A DNA stretch of 64,000 bases from Pontibacter actiniarum (GCF_003585765.1 NZ_CP021235.1:1364001-1428000), one strand, 5' to 3'; shown: positions 43,207 through 52,565, numbered from the stretch's first letter. Numbers and translations are program-made. Notes: a model not told the origin generated them from the sequence alone.

Positions 43207-44085
43207 ATGAAAAAACAATTGGTAAGAGCCTCTGTGTTTTTGCTGGCTGGCAGCATGGCGCTCTCATCCTGCGTGGTATCCAAAAAGAAGTATGACGACC
43301 TGATGGCCCGCAAGAATGCCCTGGAGGTAGACAAGGCAGGCTTGGAGGAAGATAAGGCAACACTGGAGCAGCAAAAAGCCGCCCTGGAATCAGCGAAGGC
43401 TGACCTGGAGCAGGAGCGCGCCCAGCTGGAGCAGCAGAAGCGTGCCTATGAGGAGAGCCTGGCAAAAGCCCTGAAAGAAGGCAAAGCCCTTGGCGAGAAC
43501 CTAAACATGAGCAAATCGCAGATTGAGCGCCTGAACGCTGACCTGAAGGCACGTGAGGCGCGCCTGGCTGAGCTGCAGCGCGTGCTGGACGAAAAGGAAG
43601 CGGCCGTGGCTAACCTGCGTAACCGCGTGAGCAACGCCCTGCTCGGCTTCAACGATAAGGACCTGACCATTGATGTGCGCAACGGCAAAGTATACGTGTC
43701 GCTGGCAGAGCAGCTGCTGTTTAACTCTGGCTCTACCAAAGTTGACCCCAAAGGTGTGGAGGCCCTGCGCAAGCTCGCCTCTGTGCTGAAGGAGCAACAG
43801 GACGTGAACGTGCTGGTGGAGGGACACACGGACGATGTGCCGATCGCAAAAGGAACGGTTGGCATGCAGGATAACTGGGACCTGAGTGTGCTCCGTGCCA
43901 CTGAGATCACGCGTATCCTGGCAAATGCCGGTGTAGATCCGACCCGGGTTACCCCATCAGGCCGCTCAAAGTATGTGCCGCTGGATGAGTCAAAAACGAA
44001 GGAGGCGCGTCAGAAAAACCGCCGCACCGAAATCATCCTGACGCCAAAGCTGGATGAGCTCTTCCAGATTCTGGAGACGACCTGA
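43207..44085 (+). CDS. OmpA-family lipoprotein with coiled coil
   Basis: A 292-residue lipoprotein. The signal ends MALSSC with the lipidated Cys at about residue 22. Residues 30-140 form a long coiled coil dominated by Glu, Lys, Ala and Leu (for example LEEDKATLEQQKAALESAKADLEQE). The OmpA peptidoglycan-binding domain follows: FNSGSTKVDPKGVEALRKLA, VEGHTDDVPI, NWDLSVLRATEITRILANAGVDPTRV and EARQKNRRTEIIL. It would anchor the outer membrane to the wall, with the coiled coil as a spacer. It has a good predicted promoter of its own and a strong terminator shared with the convergent DUF2062 gene. Confidence 0.93.
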   Translation: MKKQLVRASVFLLAGSMALSSCVVSKKKYDDLMARKNALEVDKAGLEEDKATLEQQKAALESAKADLEQERAQLEQQKRAYEESLAKALKEGKALGENLNMSKSQIERLNADLKAREARLAELQRVLDEKEAAVANLRNRVSNALLGFNDKDLTIDVRNGKVYVSLAEQLLFNSGSTKVDPKGVEALRKLASVLKEQQDVNVLVEGHTDDVPIAKGTVGMQDNWDLSVLRATEITRILANAGVDPTRVTPSGRSKYVPLDESKTKEARQKNRRTEIILTPKLDELFQILETT

Positions 44086-44102
44086 TAAACAGCTAGTGCA
44101 TT

Positions 44103-44148
44103 TAAGCAGCAGAGCCAGCCTCGGTAAGGGGCTGGCTCTGCTGCTTAA
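44103..44148. terminator. Bidirectional terminator between the OmpA and DUF2062 genes
   Basis: A perfect 18-bp stem (44103-44120 with 44130-44147) with a nine-base loop, between convergent stop codons. Confidence 0.88.
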
Positions 44149-44167
44149 TTATTTCCGGCTCATGCTT

Positions 44168-44704
44168 TTATTCTTTGCCGGTTGATATTTCTACGGGAGT
44201 ACCCTGCGCGACTCCGGCATCTACGCGCGGCCGCGGCAGCACCTTGCCGAGGAGGGGAATCAGCACAAAATAAAGTAAAACACCCGCAGGGATGGCAAGC
44301 ATGGCCCAAGCGGCTATGCCGGCCAGGTTGGCCAGCCAGAGCTTGTTCAGCGCGTCCAGCCAGTCGGCCTTGAACATGCGCTGCATCTCCCCCAGCGACA
44401 GGCGCAACTCCCCTAGCCCAAACAGGGAAATGCCCAAACGGATGAACGGTATCGCCAGCAATAGCTGCAATGGCTGCACCAGGTAACTTACCAGCACTGT
44501 CGCTGCAATGTTCAGCCGGAAGCGCGCAGCAACGGCCGTGCTTAGAATGGTGGTAACGCCGATGGCCGGCACCACGCCGATCACACCGCCAACGGCCACT
44601 GTTGCCGACAGGCTGCGCGGTGTCATGCCCTGCCGCAGCAGGTTTAGCACTGGCTGTAAGAGCCTGCGCCTGAAGAAGGAAGATATGACACGAATCGCTG
44701 ACAA
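44168..44704 (-). CDS. DUF2062 membrane protein
   Basis: A 178-residue inner-membrane protein. It has about three hydrophobic segments: SATVAVGGVIGVVPAIGVTTILSTAVA, IAATVLVSYLVQPLQLLLAIPFIRLGISLFGLGEL and IAAWAMLAIPAGVLLYFVLIPLLG. The VGGVIGVVPAIG turn and the PLQLLLAIPF segment are the DUF2062 signatures. Function is unknown; in other bacteria members sit near glycosyltransferase genes, but there is none here. It is convergent with the OmpA gene. Confidence 0.85.
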   Translation of the reverse strand: MSAIRVISSFFRRRLLQPVLNLLRQGMTPRSLSATVAVGGVIGVVPAIGVTTILSTAVAARFRLNIAATVLVSYLVQPLQLLLAIPFIRLGISLFGLGELRLSLGEMQRMFKADWLDALNKLWLANLAGIAAWAMLAIPAGVLLYFVLIPLLGKVLPRPRVDAGVAQGTPVEISTGKE

Positions 44705-45063
44705 GTTGATCCTGGCTAAAGTATGATGTGTTGCGACAAGGCGAAAACCGGAAGGCTAGGCAATGCCTGGCGGGCTAAGTCGAACTGTTTCTTTGTAGTA
44801 ACTTTAATACGTAAAACAGCAGCAAAGTAACCTGCCAAACGCAAGTTTGTTTTACCTGTATCGCCAGAGCAGCTGGTTTATTGCACCTGCCTCCCAGGGG
44901 TTTTGCCTGCTTGGTGAGAACAGCGTTGGCTGCCAATTAGTTGCCGCCCGGCAACAGGTGAATTTCACCGGGGTAGCTGCCAAAGAAAATTTATACCCAG
45001 TTTTAAACTATGGCAGCAGAAGGATGTCTAATTCCAGATATAAAATATATTCCATAGAGAAAC
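44705..45063. other. Divergent intergenic region, nothing recognised
   Basis: 359 bases between the minus-strand DUF2062 gene and the plus-strand receptor gene. It must hold both promoters. I see no convincing TAnnTTTG box at good spacing, hairpin or coding frame. Confidence 0.5.
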
Positions 45064-47847
45064 ATGAAGAGCTTACTTTCGGCACTCCTGCTACTGGTGG
45101 CAGTGGTGCAGGCCTTTGCCCAGACGCCGGCCATTTTCGGCACCGTGCAAAGCAACAGTGATAAAACACCCCTCCCGGGCGCCAACGTGGTGCTTTCCCG
45201 TACCACCGACTCCTTCCAGACCGCTACCGTAACCGACACAGAGGGGCGCTTTCGCTTTGAGCGGGTGGCAAAGGGGCAGTATAAGGTGGAGATCAACTAC
45301 CTGGGCTTTGAGAAGTTTTCCAGATCCTTTCAGGTGCAGGACGGCCCGGTAAACCTGGGGGCGCTGCAACTGCAGGATGCCAGCACGGCTATAAAAGAAG
45401 TGCAGATCGTGGGGCGCGCGCCGCTTGGCGAGCAGAAAGGCGATACCTCCCAGTTTAATGCCAAGGCCTTTAAAACAGCACCCGATGCCAGCGCAGAAGA
45501 CCTGGTGACGAAAATGCCGGGCGTAACCATTCAGGATGGCAAGGTACAGGCCCAGGGAGAGGATGTGAAGCAGGTGATGATCGACGGCAAGCGCTATACC
45601 GGGGAGGACGTGAGCTCGGCCATGCGCAACATCTCTTCCGACATGGTGGAGAGCGTGCAGGTATTCGACGGGCAAAGCGACCGTGCTGCCTTCAGCGGCT
45701 TTGATGACGGCAACCGGGTGAAAACCATCAACTTTATCACCAAGAAAGAAGCGCGCCAGGGCTACACGGGCAAAGCCTCCGCTGGCTACGGCACGGATGA
45801 GCGCTACATGGTTGGCGCTGCGCTGAACTACTTCAACAACAGCAGGCGGATCACCGTGACGGGGCTGACCAACAACATCAACATGTTTGACTTCTCGGTG
45901 GGCGAAACACCGGGTGGCGGCATGCGTGGCCGCAGGGGCGGCTGGGGCCGCAGCAATCCGACCGGCATCATTAACACGAACACCTTCAGCCTGAACTACA
46001 ACGATATGTGGGGCAAAAAGGTGGAGGTAAGCGGAAACTACACGTACTCTAACCGGGATATCGTAAACGACCAGTACGTTTTCCGGGATTACGTGAACAG
46101 CGACACGACTTATGTTGAGAACAGCAACAACCGCAGCAAGGAAGACAACCACCGCTTTAACTTCAGGTTGCAGTACAACATGAATGAAAACAACCGCTTG
46201 CTGGTTACACCCAGCATTACGCTGCAGCAGAGCAATGACTTTGTGCAGCGCTACGCCAACACCGTCGCCGGCGCCGATACACTGACCCGCTCCCTGAACT
46301 CTACCGCTGCGGATAAAACAACGCTGAACATCTCCAACAACATCCTCTACTCCCACCGCTTTGGCGACTCCGGCCGCATCTTAACGGCTGACCTGAACAC
46401 CAGCTACAGCAGCACCGACGGTGACACGTACCAACTGCAGAACACCGATAACCTGGTGAACCCGGCGCGTGACCTGTACCGAAACCAATACGTCAGCCAG
46501 GACAACGATAACTTTGCCTGGTCCGGTAACCTGGATTACTCGCAGCGGCTTGGCGAGAACTCGCGCCTGCAGCTGGAGTACAACATCGGCAACCAGAACA
46601 ACGACGCTGACCGCAGGACCTATGATTTTGTGGAAAGCACCGGCACCTTTGCCGACTTGATTGCGCCGCTGAGCAACACCTTCCAGAGCGATTACCTGTC
46701 TCAGCGCGTGGGTCCCAGCTACCAGTATAAAACAGAGAACACCAGCCTGCAGTTTGGCGCCCGTTACCAGTATGCCACCCTGGAGAGCGACAACGAGTAC
46801 CCGAAGCCGTATTCGCTGAAGCGCAGTTTCTCCAATGTGCTGCCATCTTTAGAGTATGAGTACAAGTTCTCCCGCTCTCAGAACCTGCGCATTAATTTCC
46901 GAACTAACACGGATGTGCCTAGCGTGGGGCAGCTGCAGCAAGTGCTGGACATATCTAACCCGCTGCAGCTCGCGACCGGAAACCCGGATTTGAACCAGGC
47001 CTACCAGAACAGGCTGAACCTGCGCTACAGAAACTTCAATGCAGAAACTAACCGGGTGTTCTTTATGGGTGTTTTCGGTACAATGACCCAGAACTACATT
47101 GCCAACAGCGTGTACACCAACGGTACGGTGCCTGTGGCGCTGCCTGAGGGATACGAGCTGCAGCCGGGTGCCCGTTTCTCCCGTCCGGTAAACCTGGATG
47201 GTTACTGGAGCGTGCGCTCGTTCATGAACTACGGCCAGCCACTGAATTTTATCAGCTCTAACTTTAACGTGTTTGCTGGTGTTGGCTACACCAGAATACC
47301 GGGTATGATAAACGACCAGGTAAACTATGCCAACACCACCAACTTTGGGGGCGGCCTTAACATCAGCAGCAACATCAGCGAGAAGGTAGACTTTAACGTC
47401 TCTACCCACTCTAACTACAACATCGTAGACAATACACGTAACCAGGCCGGTAACCAGAGCAACAATTACTTTACCCAGAGCACCAGCCTGCGCTATAACT
47501 GGACGCTGTGGAAGGGGCTGGTTTACCGCACGGAGCTTAACCACCAGTACAATGGCGGCCTTTCGGCTGGCGTAGACAAAAGCTTCCTGCTTTGGAATAT
47601 GAGCATCGGCAAGAAGGTGTTCAAGAACCAGCAAGGCGAGATTAGCCTGAGCGTGAACGACCTGCTGCAGCAGAATGTGAGCATCCAGCGTAACATTGCC
47701 TCCGATTATGTGGAGGACGTACAGTCGTCGGTACTGCAGCGTTTCTTTATGCTGACCTTTAGCTACAACCTCCGCAAGTTTAACGGCGGGGAGGCTCCGG
47801 CCACGGAAGAGCAAAGAGGCAACTGGGGAGGCCCGCGCCGCAACTAG
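45064..47847 (+). CDS. TonB-dependent-receptor-like outer membrane beta-barrel protein
   Basis: A 927-residue outer-membrane protein. A signal peptide ends QAFAQ. Residues 25-115 are a carboxypeptidase-regulatory-like domain (GTVQSNSDKTPLPGANVVLSRTTD). A plug domain follows (DTSQFNAKAFKTAPDASAEDLVTKMPGV and QVMIDGKRYTGEDV). The rest is a large barrel of alternating Tyr/Asn-rich strands belonging to the outer-membrane beta-barrel (PF14905-like) group. A Gly/Arg-rich loop (GGGMRGRRGGWGRS) lies near residue 285 and the C-terminus is NWGGPRRN rather than an aromatic residue. No SusD partner is nearby, so its substrate is unknown. A very strong terminator follows. Confidence 0.9.
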   Translation: MKSLLSALLLLVAVVQAFAQTPAIFGTVQSNSDKTPLPGANVVLSRTTDSFQTATVTDTEGRFRFERVAKGQYKVEINYLGFEKFSRSFQVQDGPVNLGALQLQDASTAIKEVQIVGRAPLGEQKGDTSQFNAKAFKTAPDASAEDLVTKMPGVTIQDGKVQAQGEDVKQVMIDGKRYTGEDVSSAMRNISSDMVESVQVFDGQSDRAAFSGFDDGNRVKTINFITKKEARQGYTGKASAGYGTDERYMVGAALNYFNNSRRITVTGLTNNINMFDFSVGETPGGGMRGRRGGWGRSNPTGIINTNTFSLNYNDMWGKKVEVSGNYTYSNRDIVNDQYVFRDYVNSDTTYVENSNNRSKEDNHRFNFRLQYNMNENNRLLVTPSITLQQSNDFVQRYANTVAGADTLTRSLNSTAADKTTLNISNNILYSHRFGDSGRILTADLNTSYSSTDGDTYQLQNTDNLVNPARDLYRNQYVSQDNDNFAWSGNLDYSQRLGENSRLQLEYNIGNQNNDADRRTYDFVESTGTFADLIAPLSNTFQSDYLSQRVGPSYQYKTENTSLQFGARYQYATLESDNEYPKPYSLKRSFSNVLPSLEYEYKFSRSQNLRINFRTNTDVPSVGQLQQVLDISNPLQLATGNPDLNQAYQNRLNLRYRNFNAETNRVFFMGVFGTMTQNYIANSVYTNGTVPVALPEGYELQPGARFSRPVNLDGYWSVRSFMNYGQPLNFISSNFNVFAGVGYTRIPGMINDQVNYANTTNFGGGLNISSNISEKVDFNVSTHSNYNIVDNTRNQAGNQSNNYFTQSTSLRYNWTLWKGLVYRTELNHQYNGGLSAGVDKSFLLWNMSIGKKVFKNQQGEISLSVNDLLQQNVSIQRNIASDYVEDVQSSVLQRFFMLTFSYNLRKFNGGEAPATEEQRGNWGGPRRN

Positions 47848-47859
47848 CATTCTTCGTTT

Positions 47860-47909
47860 CAAAGTATAAAAGCCCGCAGCTAATTTAAGCTGCGGGCTTT
47901 TATACTTTG
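47860..47909 (+). terminator. Long terminator with AAGTATA at the base of the stem
   Basis: A perfect 22-bp stem (47860-47881 with 47888-47909) and a six-base loop. The base of the stem is CAAAGTATAAAA and its complement. It is placed right after the receptor stop codon. Confidence 0.9.
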
Positions 47910-47944
47910 ATGAGGCATGCTACAATGTTACGCTTTTGATTCGC

Positions 47945-48115
47945 CTACTTTACAATCTCATCCAGCCGGCGCATTTTCATGTCAGGTGCATTTTCCAGCA
48001 GGTGCTTTAGTATAGGCACCGGCCCTGCTCCCACCAATACCAAAGTATGGGCGTTTTTCTCGGGGAGGCGCTGCAGGTTTGGGCACATCCTGATGTTGCG
48101 GTTATAACCGCCTTT
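47945..48115 (-). pseudogene. 5'-truncated remnant of a DUF5694-type gene
   Basis: The minus strand reads GYNRNIRMCPNLQRLPEKN, then TLVLVGAGPVPILKHLLENA, then a stop codon at 47947-47945. This matches, from memory, the C-terminus of DUF5694 proteins (RNxxIFANLQRI ... GSGHxxILRxLxE). The expected His of the GxGH motif is Pro here. An in-frame TAA at 48118-48116 lies just before the homologous part, and there is no start codon, so this cannot be a functional gene. It abuts the LytTR remnant on the opposite strand. Confidence 0.6.
48098..48111. repeat. 14-bp perfect palindrome at the junction of two gene remnants
   Basis: GCGGTTATAACCGC is self-complementary. It sits where the minus-strand DUF5694 remnant meets the plus-strand LytTR remnant. 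Confidence 0.7.
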
Positions 48116-48248
48116 TTACCGCATGCACCGCTCCAGCATCATCTCCATTGACAAAGTAAGTATGGTGGATGGCAACACAGTCTACATCGGTCAAACGTCC
48201 ACACCGGTAGGCGAAACGTACAGTACCAGCTTCTGGAACATAATTTAG
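48108..48248 (+). pseudogene. 5'-truncated remnant of a LytTR-domain response regulator gene
   Basis: The plus strand reads FYRMHRSSIISIDKVSMVDG, then NTVYIGQTSTPVGETYSTSFW, then a stop at 48246-48248. This is the C-terminal end of a LytTR DNA-binding domain (RxHRSxIVxLDKI ... IGxxxxPVGxxYxxxF). The frame is closed by TAA at 48105, so the receiver domain and most of the LytTR domain are gone. The ATG at 48123 could only make a 41-residue fragment. It is a 3' remnant, head to head with the DUF5694 remnant. Confidence 0.65.
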
Positions 48249-48313
48249 GAGCAGAATAAAGTATAAAACGGCTTGAGCGCAACCACAAAAGTTTAGCTGG
48301 CGCAGTGCGAGTA

Positions 48314-48341
48314 CTACCTGCTATACGCAGTAGCAGGTAGC
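48314..48341 (-). terminator. Possible terminator of the AI-2E-family gene
   Basis: Arms CTACCTGCT and AGCAGGTAG (48314-48322 and 48332-48340), about 60 bases past the transporter stop on the minus strand. There is no clear T-run, so this is weak. Confidence 0.4.
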
Positions 48342-48398
48342 TGCAAACCAAAGGGATAGCGTCCAATGCGGTTGCGGTTGTTGCAGGAGTATCAGCCT

Positions 48399-49508
48399 TT
48401 ACTTTTTTTTGCCAAAGCCCAGCGCGTCTTTGATTTTGCCAAAGGTTAAGGCGTGTTCCTCTGTGCCCTCGGTGCCCAGCATGAAAGACCAGGAGGAGAG
48501 GTCTGGGTTGTGGTCGCAGTAGATCTTGAACATGCCCAGGTACGGCACTGCCACAAACATGCCCGGCAACCCCCAGATCATCCCGCCCACAATTATACTT
48601 AGTATGGTGAACATGGGGTTGATGTTTACCTTGCCGCCCGTAATGTTGGGCGTAAGGATGTTGTTTTCCGTGAACTGCACCACCAGGAAAAAGCCCAGTA
48701 CCGCCAGTGCCTTGTTCGGGTCGCCCTGAATGACAAACGTGTACAGCAAGGGAATGGCCCCGCCGATAAGCGTGCCGAAATAGGGAATAAAGTTCATGAA
48801 GGCTGACAGGATGCCCAGCAAAATGGCATACTCCACGCCTATCAACAGCAAGCCTGTGGTATTGATCACGCAAAGTATAAGTATAACGATGACGACGCCG
48901 GCCATGTAATGCTTGGTCACGTTCGAAATCTCGTTTATCTCCTGCTGTGCCTTGGAATGCTGGTACGAGGGCAGCTGCCGGTAAATAAAGTTCTCGACCT
49001 TGTTGCGGTAGTAGAGGGCCAGAAAAACGTAAACCGGCATCAGCCCGAATTTTACCAGAGTGTTGGTGGTGGCCATGAGCAACTCACTGAGAAAGCTGCT
49101 GCTCAGCTCCAGCCCCTCTACCACCTGTGTCCGCAGCCAGTGCTTGTTTTGCGGGCTGCTGTCCCCGAAGCGCTGGTCGATGGTTCGCTGCAGGCGGTCG
49201 AGGTTGGACAAGGCTTTGTCCTGCATGGCCGGGAAATCCGTCAGGAAAGAGGACAGCTGCATGTACAGCAGGATCAGCAGCCCTGAAAAGACGCCCACTG
49301 CCGTAATGATGGTGATGAAGTTGGCCAGGATGCGCGGCACCCCCCACTGCTCCAGCTTCTTCTCGACCGGGTAAAGCAGGTAGGCGAAAAGCACCGCCAT
49401 AGAGATCGGGTACAAAAAGTCGCGTGCCTTTACCAGCACAAATACCAGCAGGATAAAAAAAAGAAGTATGAAAGTGAGGCGTTGCAGTTCTTTGGTTTTT
49501 TTTCCCAT
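48399..49508 (-). CDS. AI-2E family transporter
   Basis: A 369-residue inner-membrane protein. The N-terminal hydrophobic segments (LTFILLFFILLVFVLV, YPISMAVLFAYLLYPVEKKLE and FITIITAVGVFSGLLILLYM) are followed by a soluble stretch (residues 85-190) and a second cluster of helices. Family hallmarks include MPVYVFLALYYR, LGILSAFMNFIPYFGTLIGG and VQFTENNILTPNITGGKVNINPM, with the Pro-rich motif of the PerM/AI-2E group. Members export autoinducers, antibiotics or Na+; specificity is not evident here. The C-terminal tail is basic (GFGKKK). It has a long divergent spacer to the DbpA-like helicase. Confidence 0.92.
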   Translation of the reverse strand: MGKKTKELQRLTFILLFFILLVFVLVKARDFLYPISMAVLFAYLLYPVEKKLEQWGVPRILANFITIITAVGVFSGLLILLYMQLSSFLTDFPAMQDKALSNLDRLQRTIDQRFGDSSPQNKHWLRTQVVEGLELSSSFLSELLMATTNTLVKFGLMPVYVFLALYYRNKVENFIYRQLPSYQHSKAQQEINEISNVTKHYMAGVVIVILILCVINTTGLLLIGVEYAILLGILSAFMNFIPYFGTLIGGAIPLLYTFVIQGDPNKALAVLGFFLVVQFTENNILTPNITGGKVNINPMFTILSIIVGGMIWGLPGMFVAVPYLGMFKIYCDHNPDLSSWSFMLGTEGTEEHALTFGKIKDALGFGKKK

Positions 49509-49616
49509 ACTTCCTACTACTGCTGTTTTACCTGTTTATGTTATAAAAATGGTGCTAAACTGCTTCTGAAAACGCGCAATACCCACGGGTGAGGCCGTTA
49601 AGACGTGGAATTACCC

Positions 49617-49624
49617 TACCTTTG
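49617..49624 (+). promoter_or_regulatory. -7 promoter box of the DbpA-like helicase
   Basis: TACCTTTG matches TAnnTTTG and lies 20 bases before the ATG. No clear -33 TTG is visible. Confidence 0.5.
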
Positions 49625-49644
49625 TGGCTTACGTACATCCAGAC

Positions 49645-51021
49645 ATGGCAACTTTCAAAGACCTGAACCTATCCGCCGCTCTCCTGCAGAGCCTGCACGA
49701 CCTGCACTATACCTCACCTACCCCGATACAGGAGCAGGCCATTCCGCTGCTGTTGCAAGGCCTAGACGTGGCGGGGCAGGCAGAAACCGGAAGCGGTAAA
49801 ACGGCGGCCTTCGGCCTGCCGCTTTTGCAGCGCATTAAACCGGAGCTACAGCAGGTGCAGGCCCTGGTGGTGGTGCCTACGCGCGAGCTGGCTGTGCAGG
49901 TGCGCCAGGAGCTAAAGCAGTATGCCCGCCACATCCCGAACCTGAAGATCAGCGCTTTTTACGGTGGCCACTCCTTTAGAATGGAGGAAGCCTCGCTGGA
50001 GCATCCGCCGCAGGTGCTGGTGGGTACCCCGGGCCGCCTGACCGATCACCTGAGCCGCAAAACCCTGCGTTTAAGCAACACGGCTCAAGTGGTTTTAGAT
50101 GAGGCGGATAAACTGCTGGAGATGGGCTTTGAGGAGGAGCTGGACGAGCTGCTGCGGGCATTGCCGCGCAACCGACAGACCGTGCTGTTCTCTGCTACCA
50201 TGGCCGACGATGTCAAGCAGCTGATCGCAAACTCCCTGAAGGATCCGAAATTTGTACAGGCTACCGCTACGGCTTTGCCTGACCGCATCACCTACTATGG
50301 GGTGCAGGTACAGGACGAGCAAAAAAAGCAGGCGCTTGCACAGTTGCTCCAAAGTATAGACGCGGCCGGAACGGTGGTCTTCGTCAACGCCCGCCTGACC
50401 ACTGAGGAGATTGCTGACTACCTGCAGCAGTACGGCTTTGCGGCCAGGGCCCTGCACGGAAAACTGGACCAGATGGAGCGGGATAAAACCATGACGCTCT
50501 TCCGCAACGGCACCACCTCCGTGCTGGTCGCTACCGACCTGGCTGCCCGTGGGCTGGATATAGATGTGCTGCAGCAGATTGTGCACTACGAGCTGCCTCA
50601 ACACGAAGATGCTTACCTGCACCGCAGCGGCCGAACTGGCCGGGCCGGAAAATCGGGAACGGTGTATACCTTCGTAAACTCCCGCGAAGCCCAGAAACTG
50701 GAGCAGTGGCAGGAGGTGCAGGTAGATAAATGGCTTAACCAGAAAGACATGGCGCCGGCGACTTCGGCTCCCGCTGTAGCTGCCTCTGCCCTTACAACAT
50801 TGCACATCAGCGGAGGCCGCAAAGACAAGCTCAGCCCGCGCGATATTGTGGGTGCCCTTATTGCGGAAGTGGGACTTGCTGCTACTGACATCGGTAAAAT
50901 CGAAATTCAGGACCGCCACAGCTTTGTTGCCGTGCCCGAAGGCGCCGCCAGCCGCGCCGTGCGCAAACTGAACGACGCAAAGATAAAAGGCCGGCGCTAC
51001 AAGGTAAGCTACGTCAAGTAA
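49645..51021 (+). CDS. DEAD-box RNA helicase with DbpA-type RNA-binding domain
   Basis: A 458-residue helicase. I chose the ATG at 49645 (MATFKDLNLSAALLQSLHDLHY), which lies 20 bases after a -7 box; a longer frame from 49624 would begin inside the box. Motifs: Q motif TSPTPIQEQAIP, motif I AETGSGKTAAF, Ia PTRELA, II DEAD, III SAT and VI HRSGRTGRAGKSG. The C-terminus (LHISGGRKDKLSPRDIVGALI to RRYKVSYVK) is the DbpA RNA-binding domain that recognises 23S rRNA hairpin 92 in E. coli. A role in large-subunit assembly is likely. Unlike the 11.3-kb helicase it has no RGG tail. Confidence 0.94.
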   Translation: MATFKDLNLSAALLQSLHDLHYTSPTPIQEQAIPLLLQGLDVAGQAETGSGKTAAFGLPLLQRIKPELQQVQALVVVPTRELAVQVRQELKQYARHIPNLKISAFYGGHSFRMEEASLEHPPQVLVGTPGRLTDHLSRKTLRLSNTAQVVLDEADKLLEMGFEEELDELLRALPRNRQTVLFSATMADDVKQLIANSLKDPKFVQATATALPDRITYYGVQVQDEQKKQALAQLLQSIDAAGTVVFVNARLTTEEIADYLQQYGFAARALHGKLDQMERDKTMTLFRNGTTSVLVATDLAARGLDIDVLQQIVHYELPQHEDAYLHRSGRTGRAGKSGTVYTFVNSREAQKLEQWQEVQVDKWLNQKDMAPATSAPAVAASALTTLHISGGRKDKLSPRDIVGALIAEVGLAATDIGKIEIQDRHSFVAVPEGAASRAVRKLNDAKIKGRRYKVSYVK

Positions 51022-51239
51022 GCCGCTGCTCAAAGTATAGCAGGCCGAGTGGACATCTTTCCTGCTTTTGCGGTACTACTAGCGAAGAAGGCTTTGCGGT
51101 AAAAGCGCAAGTATAGCCTCAGCCAACTGAGGTAGCTGCAGCTGTAGCCACCCCTTATCCTGGAGATCTGGTCTATTCTTAAACTAATTTCATTAGCAAA
51201 AGCATTGGTGCCATTGCTAAAATCCTTTACCTTTACCCT

Positions 51240-52565
51240 ATGGAGATAATTGTAGGTATAGCCGCCTTTTTGGGTGGCCTTGTGGTGGCCTTTCTGGCGC
51301 TGAGGGGGAAGCTGAACTCCTTGCAACAAGTTGCCAACCAGGCCGCTGTTATGCAGGGTGTGCTGGAGGGGCAGGCAAAGCAGCGCTCGCAGGAGGCAGA
51401 ACAGCTAAAGTCTCTCCTGCGGGAGGCACAGACCGAAACACTGGAGCTGACCAATGCCCTCACCAAAACAGAAACCGATTACGAGCACCTGAAGAGCCGC
51501 CTGCAGGAGCAGGGGCGCGAGTTGGAGTTGCTCCGGGAGAAGTTTCTGCAGCAGTTTCAGAGCATCTCTAACCAGGTGCTGATGACCAATGCCGAGCACT
51601 TCAACAAGGCCTCTTCAGAAAACCTGGAGCGCATCCTTTCCCCTTTAAAAGACCGCATCAAAGAGTTTGAGGTAAAGGTGGAGCAGACCTATGAGAAGAG
51701 CTTGAAAGACAGTGTTTCACTTAAAGAGCAGATTACGCAACTGGCGGCCCTGAACCAGCAGATGAGCCAGGATGCCATCAACCTGACCAAAGCACTGAAA
51801 GGCGAAAGCAAGACACAGGGCAACTGGGGAGAATATCTGCTGGAGAGCCTGCTGGAGAAGTCGGGGCTCCGTAAGGGCGTTCACTACGAGCGCGAGGAGG
51901 TGCGCCAGAACGACGAAAGCAAAGTATACCGCCCGGATGTGATCATTCGCTTGCCCGAAGGAAAGCACCTTATCATCGACTCGAAGATGTCTTTGGTGGC
52001 TTATGAGGCGTATTGCAGCTGCGAGGACGAGCACCAGCAGGAAGTATACCTGCGTGGCCACATTAACTCGGTGCGCACCCACTTTTCAGACCTCGGCCGC
52101 AAAAACTATCACCGCCTGAACGGCATCAACTCACCGGACTTCGTGCTGATGTACATTCCGATTGAGCCGGCCTTCAACCTGGCGGTGCAGCACGACCACG
52201 ATCTCTTTATAGATGCCTTTGATAAGAACATCGTTCTGGTAACCACCTCTACCCTGCTGGCCACGCTGCGCACGGTTGCCGGTGTGTGGCGCCAGGAGGA
52301 CCAAAAGCGAAACGTGCTGAAGATTGCCGAGGAAAGCGGGAAACTGTACGATAAGTTCGTCGGTTTTGTGGATGATCTGAAAACCGTGGGCAAGCACCTC
52401 GAAAACAGCCAAAGCTCCTACAACAGCGCTATGAACAAATTGACCGAGGGGCGCGGGAATCTGATTCGCCGGGTAGAGATTCTGCGCGAATTAGGGGCTA
52501 AAACAAGCAAAACGCTAGACGAAAACCTGCTGCAGGAGGCACAGCTGACAGAGGAGACGGAATAA
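51240..52565 (+). CDS. rmuC: DNA recombination protein RmuC
   Basis: A 441-residue protein with an N-terminal membrane segment (IIVGIAAFLGGLVVAFLAL) and a long coiled coil (residues 30-190). The RmuC core has GNWGEYLLESLLEKSGLRKGVHYE, then VIIRLPEGKHLIIDSKMSLVAYE, the putative PD-(D/E)XK-like nuclease segment, and later DFVLMYIPIEPAFNLAVQHDHDLFIDAF and LVTTSTLLATLRTVAGVWRQE. Together these are diagnostic. RmuC limits inversions at short inverted repeats in E. coli. It is a single gene with its own terminator. Confidence 0.95.
   Translation: MEIIVGIAAFLGGLVVAFLALRGKLNSLQQVANQAAVMQGVLEGQAKQRSQEAEQLKSLLREAQTETLELTNALTKTETDYEHLKSRLQEQGRELELLREKFLQQFQSISNQVLMTNAEHFNKASSENLERILSPLKDRIKEFEVKVEQTYEKSLKDSVSLKEQITQLAALNQQMSQDAINLTKALKGESKTQGNWGEYLLESLLEKSGLRKGVHYEREEVRQNDESKVYRPDVIIRLPEGKHLIIDSKMSLVAYEAYCSCEDEHQQEVYLRGHINSVRTHFSDLGRKNYHRLNGINSPDFVLMYIPIEPAFNLAVQHDHDLFIDAFDKNIVLVTTSTLLATLRTVAGVWRQEDQKRNVLKIAEESGKLYDKFVGFVDDLKTVGKHLENSQSSYNSAMNKLTEGRGNLIRRVEILRELGAKTSKTLDENLLQEAQLTEETE

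Noticed and set aside
48139..48873. Minus-strand frame of 244 residues across the remnant region and the transporter
   Set aside because: Most of it is a shifted frame of the AI-2E-family gene, and the translation has no domain. The LytTR remnant on the plus strand explains the other part better.
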